64,000 nucleotides of DNA, taken from positions 1,882,001 through 1,946,000 of the forward strand of contig JNLK01000001.1 of NCBI GenBank assembly GCA_000703065.1, given 5' to 3'. Shown piece after piece: positions 15,516 through 23,909 of the stretch. Position 1 is the first letter of the stretch. Each line of letters opens with the position of its first letter. The notes beneath the pieces were generated by a model. It saw only the letters and a program-made list of their open reading frames with translations, ran no database searches and was not told the origin of the DNA. Both the position numbers and the translations under genes were made by a program. This DNA is from Lachnospiraceae bacterium AC2029. Its GTDB lineage: Bacteria > Bacillota > Clostridia > Lachnospirales > Lachnospiraceae.

Positions 15516-16962
15516 TTCTTTCCTACAGGTCAGTGTCCGGCAGCTGTCGGCTTCCTTCAGTTATGAGGAGAAGATGCTTAGGAACAACCGCCTGAAAAGT
15601 CTCCCGCCGCTTACCTTTCAGCAGGTGGATGACGAGTTATACCTCCTGTATAAGGCTGATGGCAAGATGAGTCTGCCCCGCAGCTGGAGCGCGGGCGGCC
15701 CGGGAAGGACAGAGGTGCAGCGGCTTCTGTCCGACCTTGCATCCTGCGTCCGGGAACTGCAGGATTTTCTGCTTTCGCCCGAACGTCTGGTGCTTTCTCT
15801 CCCCTACATTTTATATGATGCCGGCGCCGGACGTGCGGTCTTTCTGTACGTTCCGGAGCCCGGCCCTACATTTTCGGAAAGTATGAAACGGCTCTTCGAG
15901 GAGATCATGCCGATCTATTCGGCAGAACGGGAAGCGGAACAGATCTGGTTTTATGACCTCTACAGCAGATTTCTGGATGATTCCTTTACGCCGGAAATGC
16001 TGCTATCCCTGGCTGCGCAGTGGAGCAGACCGGGAGAAGTCGGAGGGAATGTCGGCTGCAGGACGGATGCGGGAGGCTCTGGCAGGAGCGTTACGGATGC
16101 GGGCGGTGTCAGCAGAGGCGTTACGGATGCGGGAGGCTCTGGCAGGAGCGTTACGGATGCGGGCAGTGTCAGCAGAGGCAGGACGGATGCGGGAGGTATC
16201 GGCAGAGGCAGGACGGATGCGGGAGGTACCGGCAGAGGCAGGACGGATGCGGGAGGTACCGGCAGAGGCAGAACAGACATGGGTGGTAGCATCGGAGGCG
16301 GAATCCCTCTTTCTCTGCAGGAGGATCCGGAACCGTATATTCTTCCGGATTCGGCTGTGACGAATCGGGGCGGCTTGTTCTCCGGCTGGCGCCTGCCTGT
16401 CGGGATCCTTGTGGCGGCTCTGGCTGCAGTTTTGTATCTTTGGCTGGGTGCGGCGTCTTTCCGGATATCTGCACTGCTGGTGGGCGGTTATGCTGTGGTA
16501 CTGATCCTGACGATCCTTTCGGGAGAACGGGAGAAGCCCGTCGTATGCGGAGCGGAAAAGCCGTACACCCAAACGGAGCTGCCACCGGGTGGAGCAGAAC
16601 AGCCGTACACCCGGACGGAGCTGCCACCGGGTGGAGCAGAACAGCCATCTACGGATGTGCTTCATCCGCGGATCGAACGACTGATTCCGATGAAGGGAGA
16701 GCCACGTGCACCTCTGTACGTTTCGGAGGGCTACTGCCGGATCGGGCGGTCCGAAGAGGAGAATGAGTACTGTATCCCGGCGCCGGCCATAAGCAGAAAT
16801 CATGCGCGGCTGGAGTGTGTGGGTGATGTGGTGACACTGAGGGATCTTGGCTCTACCAATGGGACTTATCTGAACCATATGCGGCTGCCGGGAGAAGCCG
16901 TGGCGGAGCTTCACTGCGGAGATGTGGTGAGCTTTGCGGGAGAGGAGTTCTATGTGGTGTAG
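15484..16962 (+). CDS. DUF6382 plus FHA-domain membrane protein of the pilus locus
   Basis: 492 residues. About 1-175 resembles the DUF6382 domain of Clostridial FHA proteins (YILYDAGAGRAVFLYVPEP). About 192-267 is a Gly/Asp/Arg-rich run of 10-residue repeats (RTDAGGTGRG and variants). Two hydrophobic helices lie at about 300-345, then a 13-residue repeat (TELPPGGAEQPYT) and a C-terminal FHA domain at 410-492 with YRIGRSEEE, ISRNHARLE and LGSTNGTYLN. The FHA domain binds phosphothreonine, implying Ser/Thr-kinase input, but no kinase is in the window. Long repeats in an open frame probably vary between strains. Confidence 0.85.
   Translation: MEILRKTQGINSFLQVSVRQLSASFSYEEKMLRNNRLKSLPPLTFQQVDDELYLLYKADGKMSLPRSWSAGGPGRTEVQRLLSDLASCVRELQDFLLSPERLVLSLPYILYDAGAGRAVFLYVPEPGPTFSESMKRLFEEIMPIYSAEREAEQIWFYDLYSRFLDDSFTPEMLLSLAAQWSRPGEVGGNVGCRTDAGGSGRSVTDAGGVSRGVTDAGGSGRSVTDAGSVSRGRTDAGGIGRGRTDAGGTGRGRTDAGGTGRGRTDMGGSIGGGIPLSLQEDPEPYILPDSAVTNRGGLFSGWRLPVGILVAALAAVLYLWLGAASFRISALLVGGYAVVLILTILSGEREKPVVCGAEKPYTQTELPPGGAEQPYTRTELPPGGAEQPSTDVLHPRIERLIPMKGEPRAPLYVSEGYCRIGRSEEENEYCIPAPAISRNHARLECVGDVVTLRDLGSTNGTYLNHMRLPGEAVAELHCGDVVSFAGEEFYVV
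16061..16286 (+). repeat. 30-base tandem repeat encoding TDAGGxGRGR
   Basis: About seven and a half in-frame units of GGACGGATGCGGGAGG(T/C)-type sequence, coding for a 10-residue Asp/Gly/Arg repeat in the FHA protein. The 3' copies are nearly identical (GGTACCGGCAGAGGCA); the 5' copies are more diverged. Confidence 0.9.
16563..16650 (+). repeat. 39-base tandem repeat in the FHA gene
   Basis: Two near-identical copies of a unit containing GAGCTGCCACCGGGTGGAGC encode the 13-residue repeat TELPPGGAEQPYT before the FHA domain. Confidence 0.85.
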
Positions 16963-16992
16963 CGGAAGAAAAGACAGAAAGAGAGAAAAAGT

Positions 16993-19900
16993 ATGAGAAG
17001 AAAAAGAAGAATCATTGCATGGATGCTGATGGCATTTCTGCTGCTGACGATCCTGCCGGCCGGAAGTATGAGCCGGGCCGCGGAGGCGGAGAGCGGAGCA
17101 TCCGAAGAAGGTCAGAGTGCTACGGAGAAAGAGACGGACACGGCAGACGTGATACAGAATGATACTGTTCCGTCGGGTGAAGAGGACGCGGCAGACGCGA
17201 TACAGAAGGATGCTGTTTCGCCGGGTGAAGAGGATGTGGCAGACGCGATACAGAATGATGCTGCTCTGTCGGGTGAAACGGAGGTTTCGGAGACAGTCGG
17301 TGGAGCAGGGGCACTTGCAGGAGTTCCGGTGCTTGGAAACAACAACCCCTATACCGGGCACACAGAGGGCACGCCCTATGTGCGACGTCTGGACCGGGAC
17401 GGAAATACAGTTCTTTTTGCCTACTACGATGCAAACGGTAAATTTGTAAACAGTGACTATCTTTATAGGATCAGTGTCAGGGACAGTACCTATTCCTCGA
17501 ATACCATCTGTATCCGGTTTGACTGGGCACCCGGGGAAAATGATTACGAATTTGACGTAAAGGCACCGAAGGAGATAGGAAATGAGACGGCGAAGCAGCT
17601 GATCTATCATACGATCCATTTGCTTCCGTATGCGGTAGCACACAGAGTACTATGTTATTGGTTCGGTCAGATCTCGCCGACCGTGATCCCGGGAGAGGAT
17701 CTCTCTGCCGGAAATACTTCGGGTGATATCAGCGGCTACGGGTCGACAAATATATCCGTTTCCGGTTTTTCCGGGACGGTTGACGCCTTCATTCAGAAGT
17801 ACACTGCTGCCGCCGAAGCCATCCCCACCGATGTGGAGTTTCACGCATACTATCTGGATTCGGATTGTGTAAAGCCGGCAGACTATCAGGCGTATCAGGA
17901 TTTCATCACCTGGACGGAGAAGAAGATCGAGATTGAGGAGAAGGAATACTATATTGCTGTTCGGAAACTGGACGGAGACGGAAAACCGCTTACGGGTGTA
18001 ATGTTTGATGTGGCGATCAACGGGGATAAGAAGAACACGATCCTCATCGGAACCGACAGTGAAGGGATCGCGGAGCTGGATCTGGGCTTCTTCGAGACGA
18101 AGCCCTATGTATCGGTAAGAGAGCGCCCGGACTGGGAATACGCCAAGTACTATGAGGTGGATACCAAATGGTATGGCGTCGGGGAAGGCAGTGGCAATAT
18201 AGGGGTGTATGATTCCCAGGAGACTGCAAGAAAGAACGCATTCAGCAAAATGCATACCTGGACCAATAAGGCGGCTCCGGTTGCCATGAGCCTGAAGAAG
18301 GTGTCGAAGGACAGCAAGGTATCGGAGGGAAATCCGAATTACAGTCTGAAGGGTGCGGAATACAAGGTATTTCAGACAAAAGAGGCTGCCGAAAAGGCGG
18401 TATCCTCCCGGAAGTTCGATCAGGCGATCGGAACCCTGACCACGAAGAAGGACGGAACGACGGATATTCTCCGGGTTGAGAGGTATATGGAGAAGGACGC
18501 AGGGAACCGCGTAAGTGAGTCGGGTACCACATTCTATGTAGTGGAATCAAAGGCTCCGAAGAACTACAGGCTTTCGAAGAAGGTTGAGAGCATTCAGGTA
18601 TTTCCAAGGAATAACGAGAAGAATCCGGCGGTCCTTGTACTGGAAGATGCTCCTGTACAGGGGCTGGTGAAAACAAAACTGCAGAAGTCCTCCGCCGGAA
18701 ATACCGGCAGGAAGCTGGAGAATGCAACCTTCATCCTGAGATACTATCCGGAAGATATTTCAAAGGATCTTACCTATCAGGATCTGCAGTCAAAGACGCC
18801 GGATAAAACCAGAACAAGGATCCTGGCCACCGAGAAGAAGGACGGGGAGGAGATCCTGGCCCTGATCGCAGAGGATCTGCCCCTTGGATATTTTACACTG
18901 GAGGAAATACAGGCACCTCAGGAGTATGTGCTTTCAGAAGATCTGGATCAGGTGCGTGTAAACGGAAATGAGGCTCCGATCCGCCTGGCATTTGTCATGG
19001 AGGTGTCGGGAAGCGCCGCAAAAGGGTATACATATGCAGGTGCCTCCTTCATCACGGATGATGGCAGGAGAGTATCGGCGCTGAAGGCCGGTTCGTCGGC
19101 CGGTAATGAGATCCTTTTCATCAATGAAAGGATCCGAGGAGATCTGGAGCTTCGGAAGACGGAGGACAATACGGATGAACCGGTGGAGGGAGCCGTATTC
19201 CTGATCGAAAATCTGGAGACCGGAGAGACTCACAGGATCGTAACGGACAAGGACGGATATGCGGGTACCGCTTCGTCCTATCAGAAGCATGACGAAAATA
19301 CCGGATACTATGATGACGGGAGAGCTTATGATGCCACAAAGGCCGGTATATGGTTCCGGGAGGATCCGGAGGATCCGGACGCGGAGGATGTGAAGCCGAA
19401 CAACGGAAGAGGTGCTTTGATCAGCGGGGAATACCGGATCACCGAGCTGGACGGAAATGGTCTTCAGAAGGAAGAACCGTTGGAGATTCACGTACATGAG
19501 GACGGAATGCTGTATCAGGTATTTGACCCCGAAAGGAAGGACGGAAAGAAGGAACTGACGGACATGCGCCTTCCGGAACTGAAAACACAGGCCATGACCA
19601 CCGACCCCGAGAAGGAGGATGAGGAGGACCGGGAGATCCTTCTTAACGGTCCTGACCAGACGGTTTATGATATATGCAGTTATACCAATCTGAGGATAGA
19701 TACGGACTATACCCTTGTGGGCACCATCATGCGGAAGGAAAAGGACGGAACCGTAACACCCTTCCGTAAGCCGGACGGAAGTACTGCTGTTGCCAAAACG
19801 GAGTTCCATACTAAGAAGACCTATGAAAGATCCCGGTATGAGGCCTGCGGCTCGGAGGTGGTCCGGTTTGACGGCCTGGATTTCACCGGCTGTGAAGGGA

Positions 19901-21015
19901 CGGACTTTGTAGTATATGAGCGGCTGTATCTGGGGAAGGAGACAGAAGGTGACGGGATCCTGACCGGCTATCCGGACAGCAACAACGATGTCACATTTCC
20001 TCTGATCCATGAGGATCCGGAGGACCGGAACCAGACAGTGACCGTGCCGTGGAGAAGGACTCCTGAGATTGTCCATACCACATTGCTGGATGGTGTGACG
20101 AGAGAACATATCGCATATGCGGACCAGACGGTCACATTCATCGACTATGTGAAGTATGCAGGGCTGATCCCCCGAAGCAGCGAAGATAAGGAGAAACCGT
20201 ATGTGATCGAGGGCGTTCTGATGGACCGGTCCACAGGAAAGCCGCTTCTGGATGAGAATAAGGAGGAGATCCGCGGAACCACGGATTTTTATCCCGGAGA
20301 AACGGGAGAGGGGATCGTGGAGGTGAAGTTTACCTTTCACGGAGACCTTCTGATGACGGAGGGAAAGACGATCGTCTGCTTTGAGTATCTGTATGATTCA
20401 CCGGAGGGAGAACAGCTGGATTCCCATGAGGATATCACGGATGAGGATCAGACCGTACGGTTCCCGAAGGTGGGTACGAAGGCAGCGGATCCCGTGATCA
20501 GGGAAGCCGGAAGCAATCTCCGGATGGTCAGCGTCACGGATCATATCAATTACGAAAATCTGGTGGTTTCCGGAGCGGACGGAGGTACACAGACCTATAC
20601 GGTCAGAGGATGGCTGATGAATCCGGACGGAACCGTTGCGAAGATCGACGGAAAGGAAGTGAAGGCGGAAACCGTATTTACACCGGAACAGAATAAGGGT
20701 TCCGTGGATGTGGACTTCCCGGAATTTGAGGTAAAGCTCGAAGAGGGACGTTCGGAGGCGGAATTTGAATACGTTATCTTTGAGGAGGTCTACCTGAACC
20801 GGAAGGATCCTGAGAGCGGGAAGACGGAGCAGGTCCTGGTGGGAGAGCATAAGGATATCCGTAGTAAGGAACAGACCGTAACGGGGCGGATGGAACCCAC
20901 CACCGGTGATGGCACGCCGGTACTTCCGATCGCGATACTGCTGACCGTTTCCGGATTGGGAGTGGTTGTTCTGCTGCTGGTGAAATGCCGGAAGGACGGA
21001 AGTGATGAAGAATGA
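16993..21015 (+). CDS. Large surface protein with SpaA/CnaB-like and three VaFE repeats
   Basis: 1340 residues. Signal peptide at about 1-31 (basic, hydrophobic, then SRAAEA). Residues 48-96 hold three copies of a 16-residue acidic repeat (ADAIQKDAVSPGEEDV-type). Prealbumin-like SpaA/CnaB domains follow, with E-box glutamates at YVSVRERP (about 373), YVVESKAPKNY (514), YFTLEEIQAPQEY (632) and YRITELDG (813). Three VaFE domains end in VVYERLYLG (972), VCFEYLY (1126) and VIFEEVY (1260), with Lys partners suggesting isopeptide bonds. The C-terminus is EPTTGDGT, one hydrophobic helix and a basic tail, like a sortase signal whose LPxTG Leu is Glu. Directly after the Tad genes, so a co-regulated adhesin is plausible. 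Confidence 0.88.
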   Translation: MRRKRRIIAWMLMAFLLLTILPAGSMSRAAEAESGASEEGQSATEKETDTADVIQNDTVPSGEEDAADAIQKDAVSPGEEDVADAIQNDAALSGETEVSETVGGAGALAGVPVLGNNNPYTGHTEGTPYVRRLDRDGNTVLFAYYDANGKFVNSDYLYRISVRDSTYSSNTICIRFDWAPGENDYEFDVKAPKEIGNETAKQLIYHTIHLLPYAVAHRVLCYWFGQISPTVIPGEDLSAGNTSGDISGYGSTNISVSGFSGTVDAFIQKYTAAAEAIPTDVEFHAYYLDSDCVKPADYQAYQDFITWTEKKIEIEEKEYYIAVRKLDGDGKPLTGVMFDVAINGDKKNTILIGTDSEGIAELDLGFFETKPYVSVRERPDWEYAKYYEVDTKWYGVGEGSGNIGVYDSQETARKNAFSKMHTWTNKAAPVAMSLKKVSKDSKVSEGNPNYSLKGAEYKVFQTKEAAEKAVSSRKFDQAIGTLTTKKDGTTDILRVERYMEKDAGNRVSESGTTFYVVESKAPKNYRLSKKVESIQVFPRNNEKNPAVLVLEDAPVQGLVKTKLQKSSAGNTGRKLENATFILRYYPEDISKDLTYQDLQSKTPDKTRTRILATEKKDGEEILALIAEDLPLGYFTLEEIQAPQEYVLSEDLDQVRVNGNEAPIRLAFVMEVSGSAAKGYTYAGASFITDDGRRVSALKAGSSAGNEILFINERIRGDLELRKTEDNTDEPVEGAVFLIENLETGETHRIVTDKDGYAGTASSYQKHDENTGYYDDGRAYDATKAGIWFREDPEDPDAEDVKPNNGRGALISGEYRITELDGNGLQKEEPLEIHVHEDGMLYQVFDPERKDGKKELTDMRLPELKTQAMTTDPEKEDEEDREILLNGPDQTVYDICSYTNLRIDTDYTLVGTIMRKEKDGTVTPFRKPDGSTAVAKTEFHTKKTYERSRYEACGSEVVRFDGLDFTGCEGTDFVVYERLYLGKETEGDGILTGYPDSNNDVTFPLIHEDPEDRNQTVTVPWRRTPEIVHTTLLDGVTREHIAYADQTVTFIDYVKYAGLIPRSSEDKEKPYVIEGVLMDRSTGKPLLDENKEEIRGTTDFYPGETGEGIVEVKFTFHGDLLMTEGKTIVCFEYLYDSPEGEQLDSHEDITDEDQTVRFPKVGTKAADPVIREAGSNLRMVSVTDHINYENLVVSGADGGTQTYTVRGWLMNPDGTVAKIDGKEVKAETVFTPEQNKGSVDVDFPEFEVKLEEGRSEAEFEYVIFEEVYLNRKDPESGKTEQVLVGEHKDIRSKEQTVTGRMEPTTGDGTPVLPIAILLTVSGLGVVVLLLVKCRKDGSDEE
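17137..17280 (+). repeat. 48-base tandem repeat near the N-terminus of the VaFE protein
   Basis: Three in-frame copies of a unit containing GCAGACGCGATACAGAA encode ADAIQKDAVSPGEED-type acidic repeats directly after the signal peptide. Confidence 0.85.
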
Positions 21016-21162
21016 AAGAGAAAGAATGGTTGAGGAAGAACTGAGGGAGAATGGCATGAATTGATCCGGGAAACTGAGGAAAAACGTGCAGAATCACGTA
21101 AAACCATGTAAAACAGGTTGACGCACCGGGCATAATCATCTATAATCTCTAAGGAACAAAGG

Positions 21163-21198
21163 CGTTCTGATCTCCGCAGGGGGATCAGAACGTTTTTT
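21163..21198 (+). terminator. Intrinsic terminator after the VaFE gene
   Basis: CGTTCTGATC and GATCAGAACG form a perfect 10-base stem with a 10-base loop, followed by TTTTTT. It lies in the 240-base gap before the symporter gene; nothing else clear is seen there. Confidence 0.88.
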
Positions 21199-21255
21199 GC
21201 GCGAGAGGAGGGATTTTTCTTCCTGCTCAATGTTGGTAAAGGGAGGAAGATAAGT

Positions 21256-22830
21256 ATGTACGGCTTTTTGGACACGATCACGGAGATCAATGATTCCGTG
21301 AATACCTTTGTATGGACGAAGGTCGGTGTATGGCTTCTGATCATCGTCGGACTGTTGATGACGATCCTGACGAAGTGCTTCCAGGTGAGCCATCTCGGCC
21401 ACTGGATGAAGAAGACCGTGGGAAGTCTTTTTGAGAAGAAGGTGCGTTCTCATACAAATGAGAAGGCATCCATTTCACAGTTTCAGGCACTGTGTACCGC
21501 TCTGGCTGCTACGGTCGGAGTAGGAAATATCGCCGGTGTTGCAGGTGCCATTGTGACCGGCGGACCCGGTGCGGTATTCTGGATGTGGGTGGCAGCGTTC
21601 CTGGGAATGATGACCAACTATTCCGAGAATATCCTGGGTATCTACTATCGCCGTAAGAATAAAGCAGGAGAGTGGTCCGGCGGAGCGATGTATTATCTGC
21701 AGGACGGCCTGGGCGGATACAAGGGAATGAAGACTGTGGGCAAGGTTCTTGCGATCCTTTTTGCCATCTTTGCAGTGCTTGCTTCCTTCGGGATCGGAAA
21801 CATGGGCCAGGTCAACAAGATCGTCCTGAACTTTACCTCCGCATTTGATATTCCTGCGCTTTCCGGGAATGTCCTCTACCACGGGGATGACGGAAGTGAG
21901 GTTACACTCTACATGGTGATCATCGGTGTGATCCTCTTTGTTATCGTAGGTGTGGTCGTCATCGGCGGTCTGAAGCGTATAGCAAATGTAGCCGAGAAGG
22001 TCATTCCCTTCATGGTGATCATGTATATCCTCGGAGCACTGACCGTGATCCTTGTAAATTACGCATCCATCGGCAAGGCCTTCAGCTCCATTTTCTCCAT
22101 GGCCTTCAGCGGTCAGGCACTTTGGGGCGGTGCTACGGGTGTTGCCCTGAAGGAGATCATTACCGTGGGCTGTAAGCGAGGTGTCTTCTCGAATGAGGCA
22201 GGTCTTGGTTCCTCCGTTATGGTGCATTCCAACTCCAATGTAGTTGAGCCGGTAAAGCAGGGCCTCTGGGGCATCTTCGAGGTGTTCGCGGATACCATCT
22301 TGATCTGTACCATGACGGCGCTTACCATCCTGACCTCCGGTGTCATCGATCTGGATACAGGTGTGACAACTGCAGGCAGCGATGCAACGCTGGTGGCAGA
22401 GTCCTTTAATTCCGTGTTCAAGTTCGGTGATTTCGAGCTGGGAAAATACTTCATCGCATTGGCCATCCTGCTCTTTGCCTTCACCACCATTTTGGGATGG
22501 TCCCATTATGGAAGCAAGGCAGTTGAGTATCTGGCAGGAAGCAAGGCGGAGATCGCAACGAAGATCTATAAGATCGTCTTTGTTTTTGCAGTTATCCTGG
22601 GAGCGGTTCTGACATCTTCCATCGCATGGGACATCTCTGACACCTTCAACGGAATGATGATGCTTCCGAACCTGATCGGCGTCATGAGCCTGTCGCCGCT
22701 GGTCATGAAGCTGACAAAGAATTACGTGGACCGGAGGATCAAGGGCAAGGATATTCCGCCCATGCTGTCGCATTTCCCCGAGATCGAAGCGGAGCATGCG
22801 AAGAAGATTCGGGAGACGGGTGAGGACTAA
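21256..22830 (+). CDS. Alanine/glycine:cation symporter (AGCS family)
   Basis: 524 residues with about eleven membrane segments. AGCS signatures are clear: the N-terminal half has ALAATVGVGNIAGVAGAIVTGGPGAVFWMW, then WSGGAMYYLQDGLG, and later KRGVFSNEAGLGSSVMVHS. Such proteins import alanine or glycine with sodium ions. Start ATG 21256 follows GGGAGGAAGATAAGT. Standing alone between two terminators, it is probably a single-gene transcript. Confidence 0.94.
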   Translation: MYGFLDTITEINDSVNTFVWTKVGVWLLIIVGLLMTILTKCFQVSHLGHWMKKTVGSLFEKKVRSHTNEKASISQFQALCTALAATVGVGNIAGVAGAIVTGGPGAVFWMWVAAFLGMMTNYSENILGIYYRRKNKAGEWSGGAMYYLQDGLGGYKGMKTVGKVLAILFAIFAVLASFGIGNMGQVNKIVLNFTSAFDIPALSGNVLYHGDDGSEVTLYMVIIGVILFVIVGVVVIGGLKRIANVAEKVIPFMVIMYILGALTVILVNYASIGKAFSSIFSMAFSGQALWGGATGVALKEIITVGCKRGVFSNEAGLGSSVMVHSNSNVVEPVKQGLWGIFEVFADTILICTMTALTILTSGVIDLDTGVTTAGSDATLVAESFNSVFKFGDFELGKYFIALAILLFAFTTILGWSHYGSKAVEYLAGSKAEIATKIYKIVFVFAVILGAVLTSSIAWDISDTFNGMMMLPNLIGVMSLSPLVMKLTKNYVDRRIKGKDIPPMLSHFPEIEAEHAKKIRETGED

Positions 22831-22892
22831 AACTCCGACATGCCGGGTCATGCCGGAAGAAACCGGCGAATTCGAATATAATATCAGAAGGA

Positions 22893-22924
22893 AACGGGAG
22901 CTGACTTTTGTCGGCTCCCGTTTT
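22893..22924. terminator. Intrinsic terminator between convergent genes
   Basis: AACGGGAGCTGAC pairs with GTCGGCTCCCGTT through a short loop and runs into TTTT. It serves the symporter gene and perhaps the opposite rsmG transcript. Confidence 0.85.
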
Positions 22925-23013
22925 ATAGATTAATCAAATAGATGATATCGTCTCCCAAATACCTTTAGCCCACGGCATCGTTACAGATGAAAATCACACA
23001 CCGCCGAAGGGAT

Positions 23014-23766
23014 CTACAGAGGATTCTTTTTGGCGGTTCCTGCTTTTCTCGGGTAGGTCTTTGGAGTGGGCTTTACCTTCCGGATGGGAACGAAGGCTCT
23101 CCGGATATCAGAATTGGGAAGCGTTATGTAAACTACATCCCCGGCCGTTCCTCCCAACAGGCGGATGGCGTTCTCCGCCTGGGACAGCTCTTCCCCGATC
23201 TCGCCGGACTTATAGGCCAGAAATGTACCGCCGACCTTTACAAAGGGAAGATCGTATTCCGTCAGCATGGAGAGGTTTGCTACGGCGCGGGATACTGCCA
23301 GGTCATATTTCTCACGAAGCGACCGGTCCTGCCCGCCTTCCTCGGCCCGCATATGGACTGCGGTGATGTCAGAGAGTCCCAGGGCTTCGATCGCTTCCTG
23401 AAGGAAACCGACTCTTTTCTGCAGGGAATCCAGCAGAGTGACGGAGAGGGCGGGACAGAGGATCTTCAGCGGGATTCCGGGAAAACCGGCGCCGGTCCCC
23501 ACATCGATCAGACGAACGCTGCCCGGTGCTGTATCCTGACCGTCCGGAAGAAACAGTTTACATAATTCGGAGTCGGAAAAAAGCGGAGCCACACTGTCCA
23601 GAAGATGCTTTTCGATGAATTCCTCCCGCTCCGTGATGGCGGTCAGGTTCATGACCTTGTTCTTTTCCACAACCATCTCGAGGTAGGTTTCCAACTGCTC
23701 CAGCTGCCGGTCCGAAACCGGGATTCCGGTCTGCTGCATGCAGGTTCTGATTCGTTCCATTTTCAT
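23014..23766 (-). CDS. rsmG: 16S rRNA (guanine527-N7)-methyltransferase RsmG
   Basis: SAM-dependent methyltransferase that modifies G527 of 16S rRNA (also called GidB). 250 residues, typical. Motifs: NLTAITEREEFIEKHLLDSVA, the SAM loop LIDVGTGAGFPGIPLKI, LLDSLQKRVGFLQE and the VSRAVANL...FLAYKSG region. Either ATG at 23766 or the one two codons later (23760) could be used; AAGGAG sits only two bases from the first and eight from the second, favouring 23760. In many Firmicutes rsmG neighbours mnmG near oriC; here it stands alone. Confidence 0.95.
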   Translation of the reverse strand: MKMERIRTCMQQTGIPVSDRQLEQLETYLEMVVEKNKVMNLTAITEREEFIEKHLLDSVAPLFSDSELCKLFLPDGQDTAPGSVRLIDVGTGAGFPGIPLKILCPALSVTLLDSLQKRVGFLQEAIEALGLSDITAVHMRAEEGGQDRSLREKYDLAVSRAVANLSMLTEYDLPFVKVGGTFLAYKSGEIGEELSQAENAIRLLGGTAGDVVYITLPNSDIRRAFVPIRKVKPTPKTYPRKAGTAKKNPL

Positions 23767-23852
23767 GTCTCCTTCCTGTCGGTAACATCATCATATGCCA
23801 CGGTTTGCGACATTTCAAGGAAAATGTGGATACATCTTTCACAAAAAATAGT

Positions 23853-23880
23853 TTGACTAAAGAAGATCTTGTGTTACAAT
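23853..23880 (+). promoter_or_regulatory. Sigma-A type promoter for the LCP gene
   Basis: TTGACT (23853-23858), a 16-base spacer and TACAAT (23875-23880), 30 bases before the start codon at 23910. Confidence 0.75.
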
Positions 23881-23909
23881 GGGACTTTAGTAGAGAAAGA
23901 GGTAGAAGA

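Noticed and set aside
16003-17643. 546-residue minus-strand frame opposite the FHA and VaFE genes
   Set aside because: It is produced by the 30-base and 39-base repeats being stop-free on the other strand; no ribosome binding site or domain.
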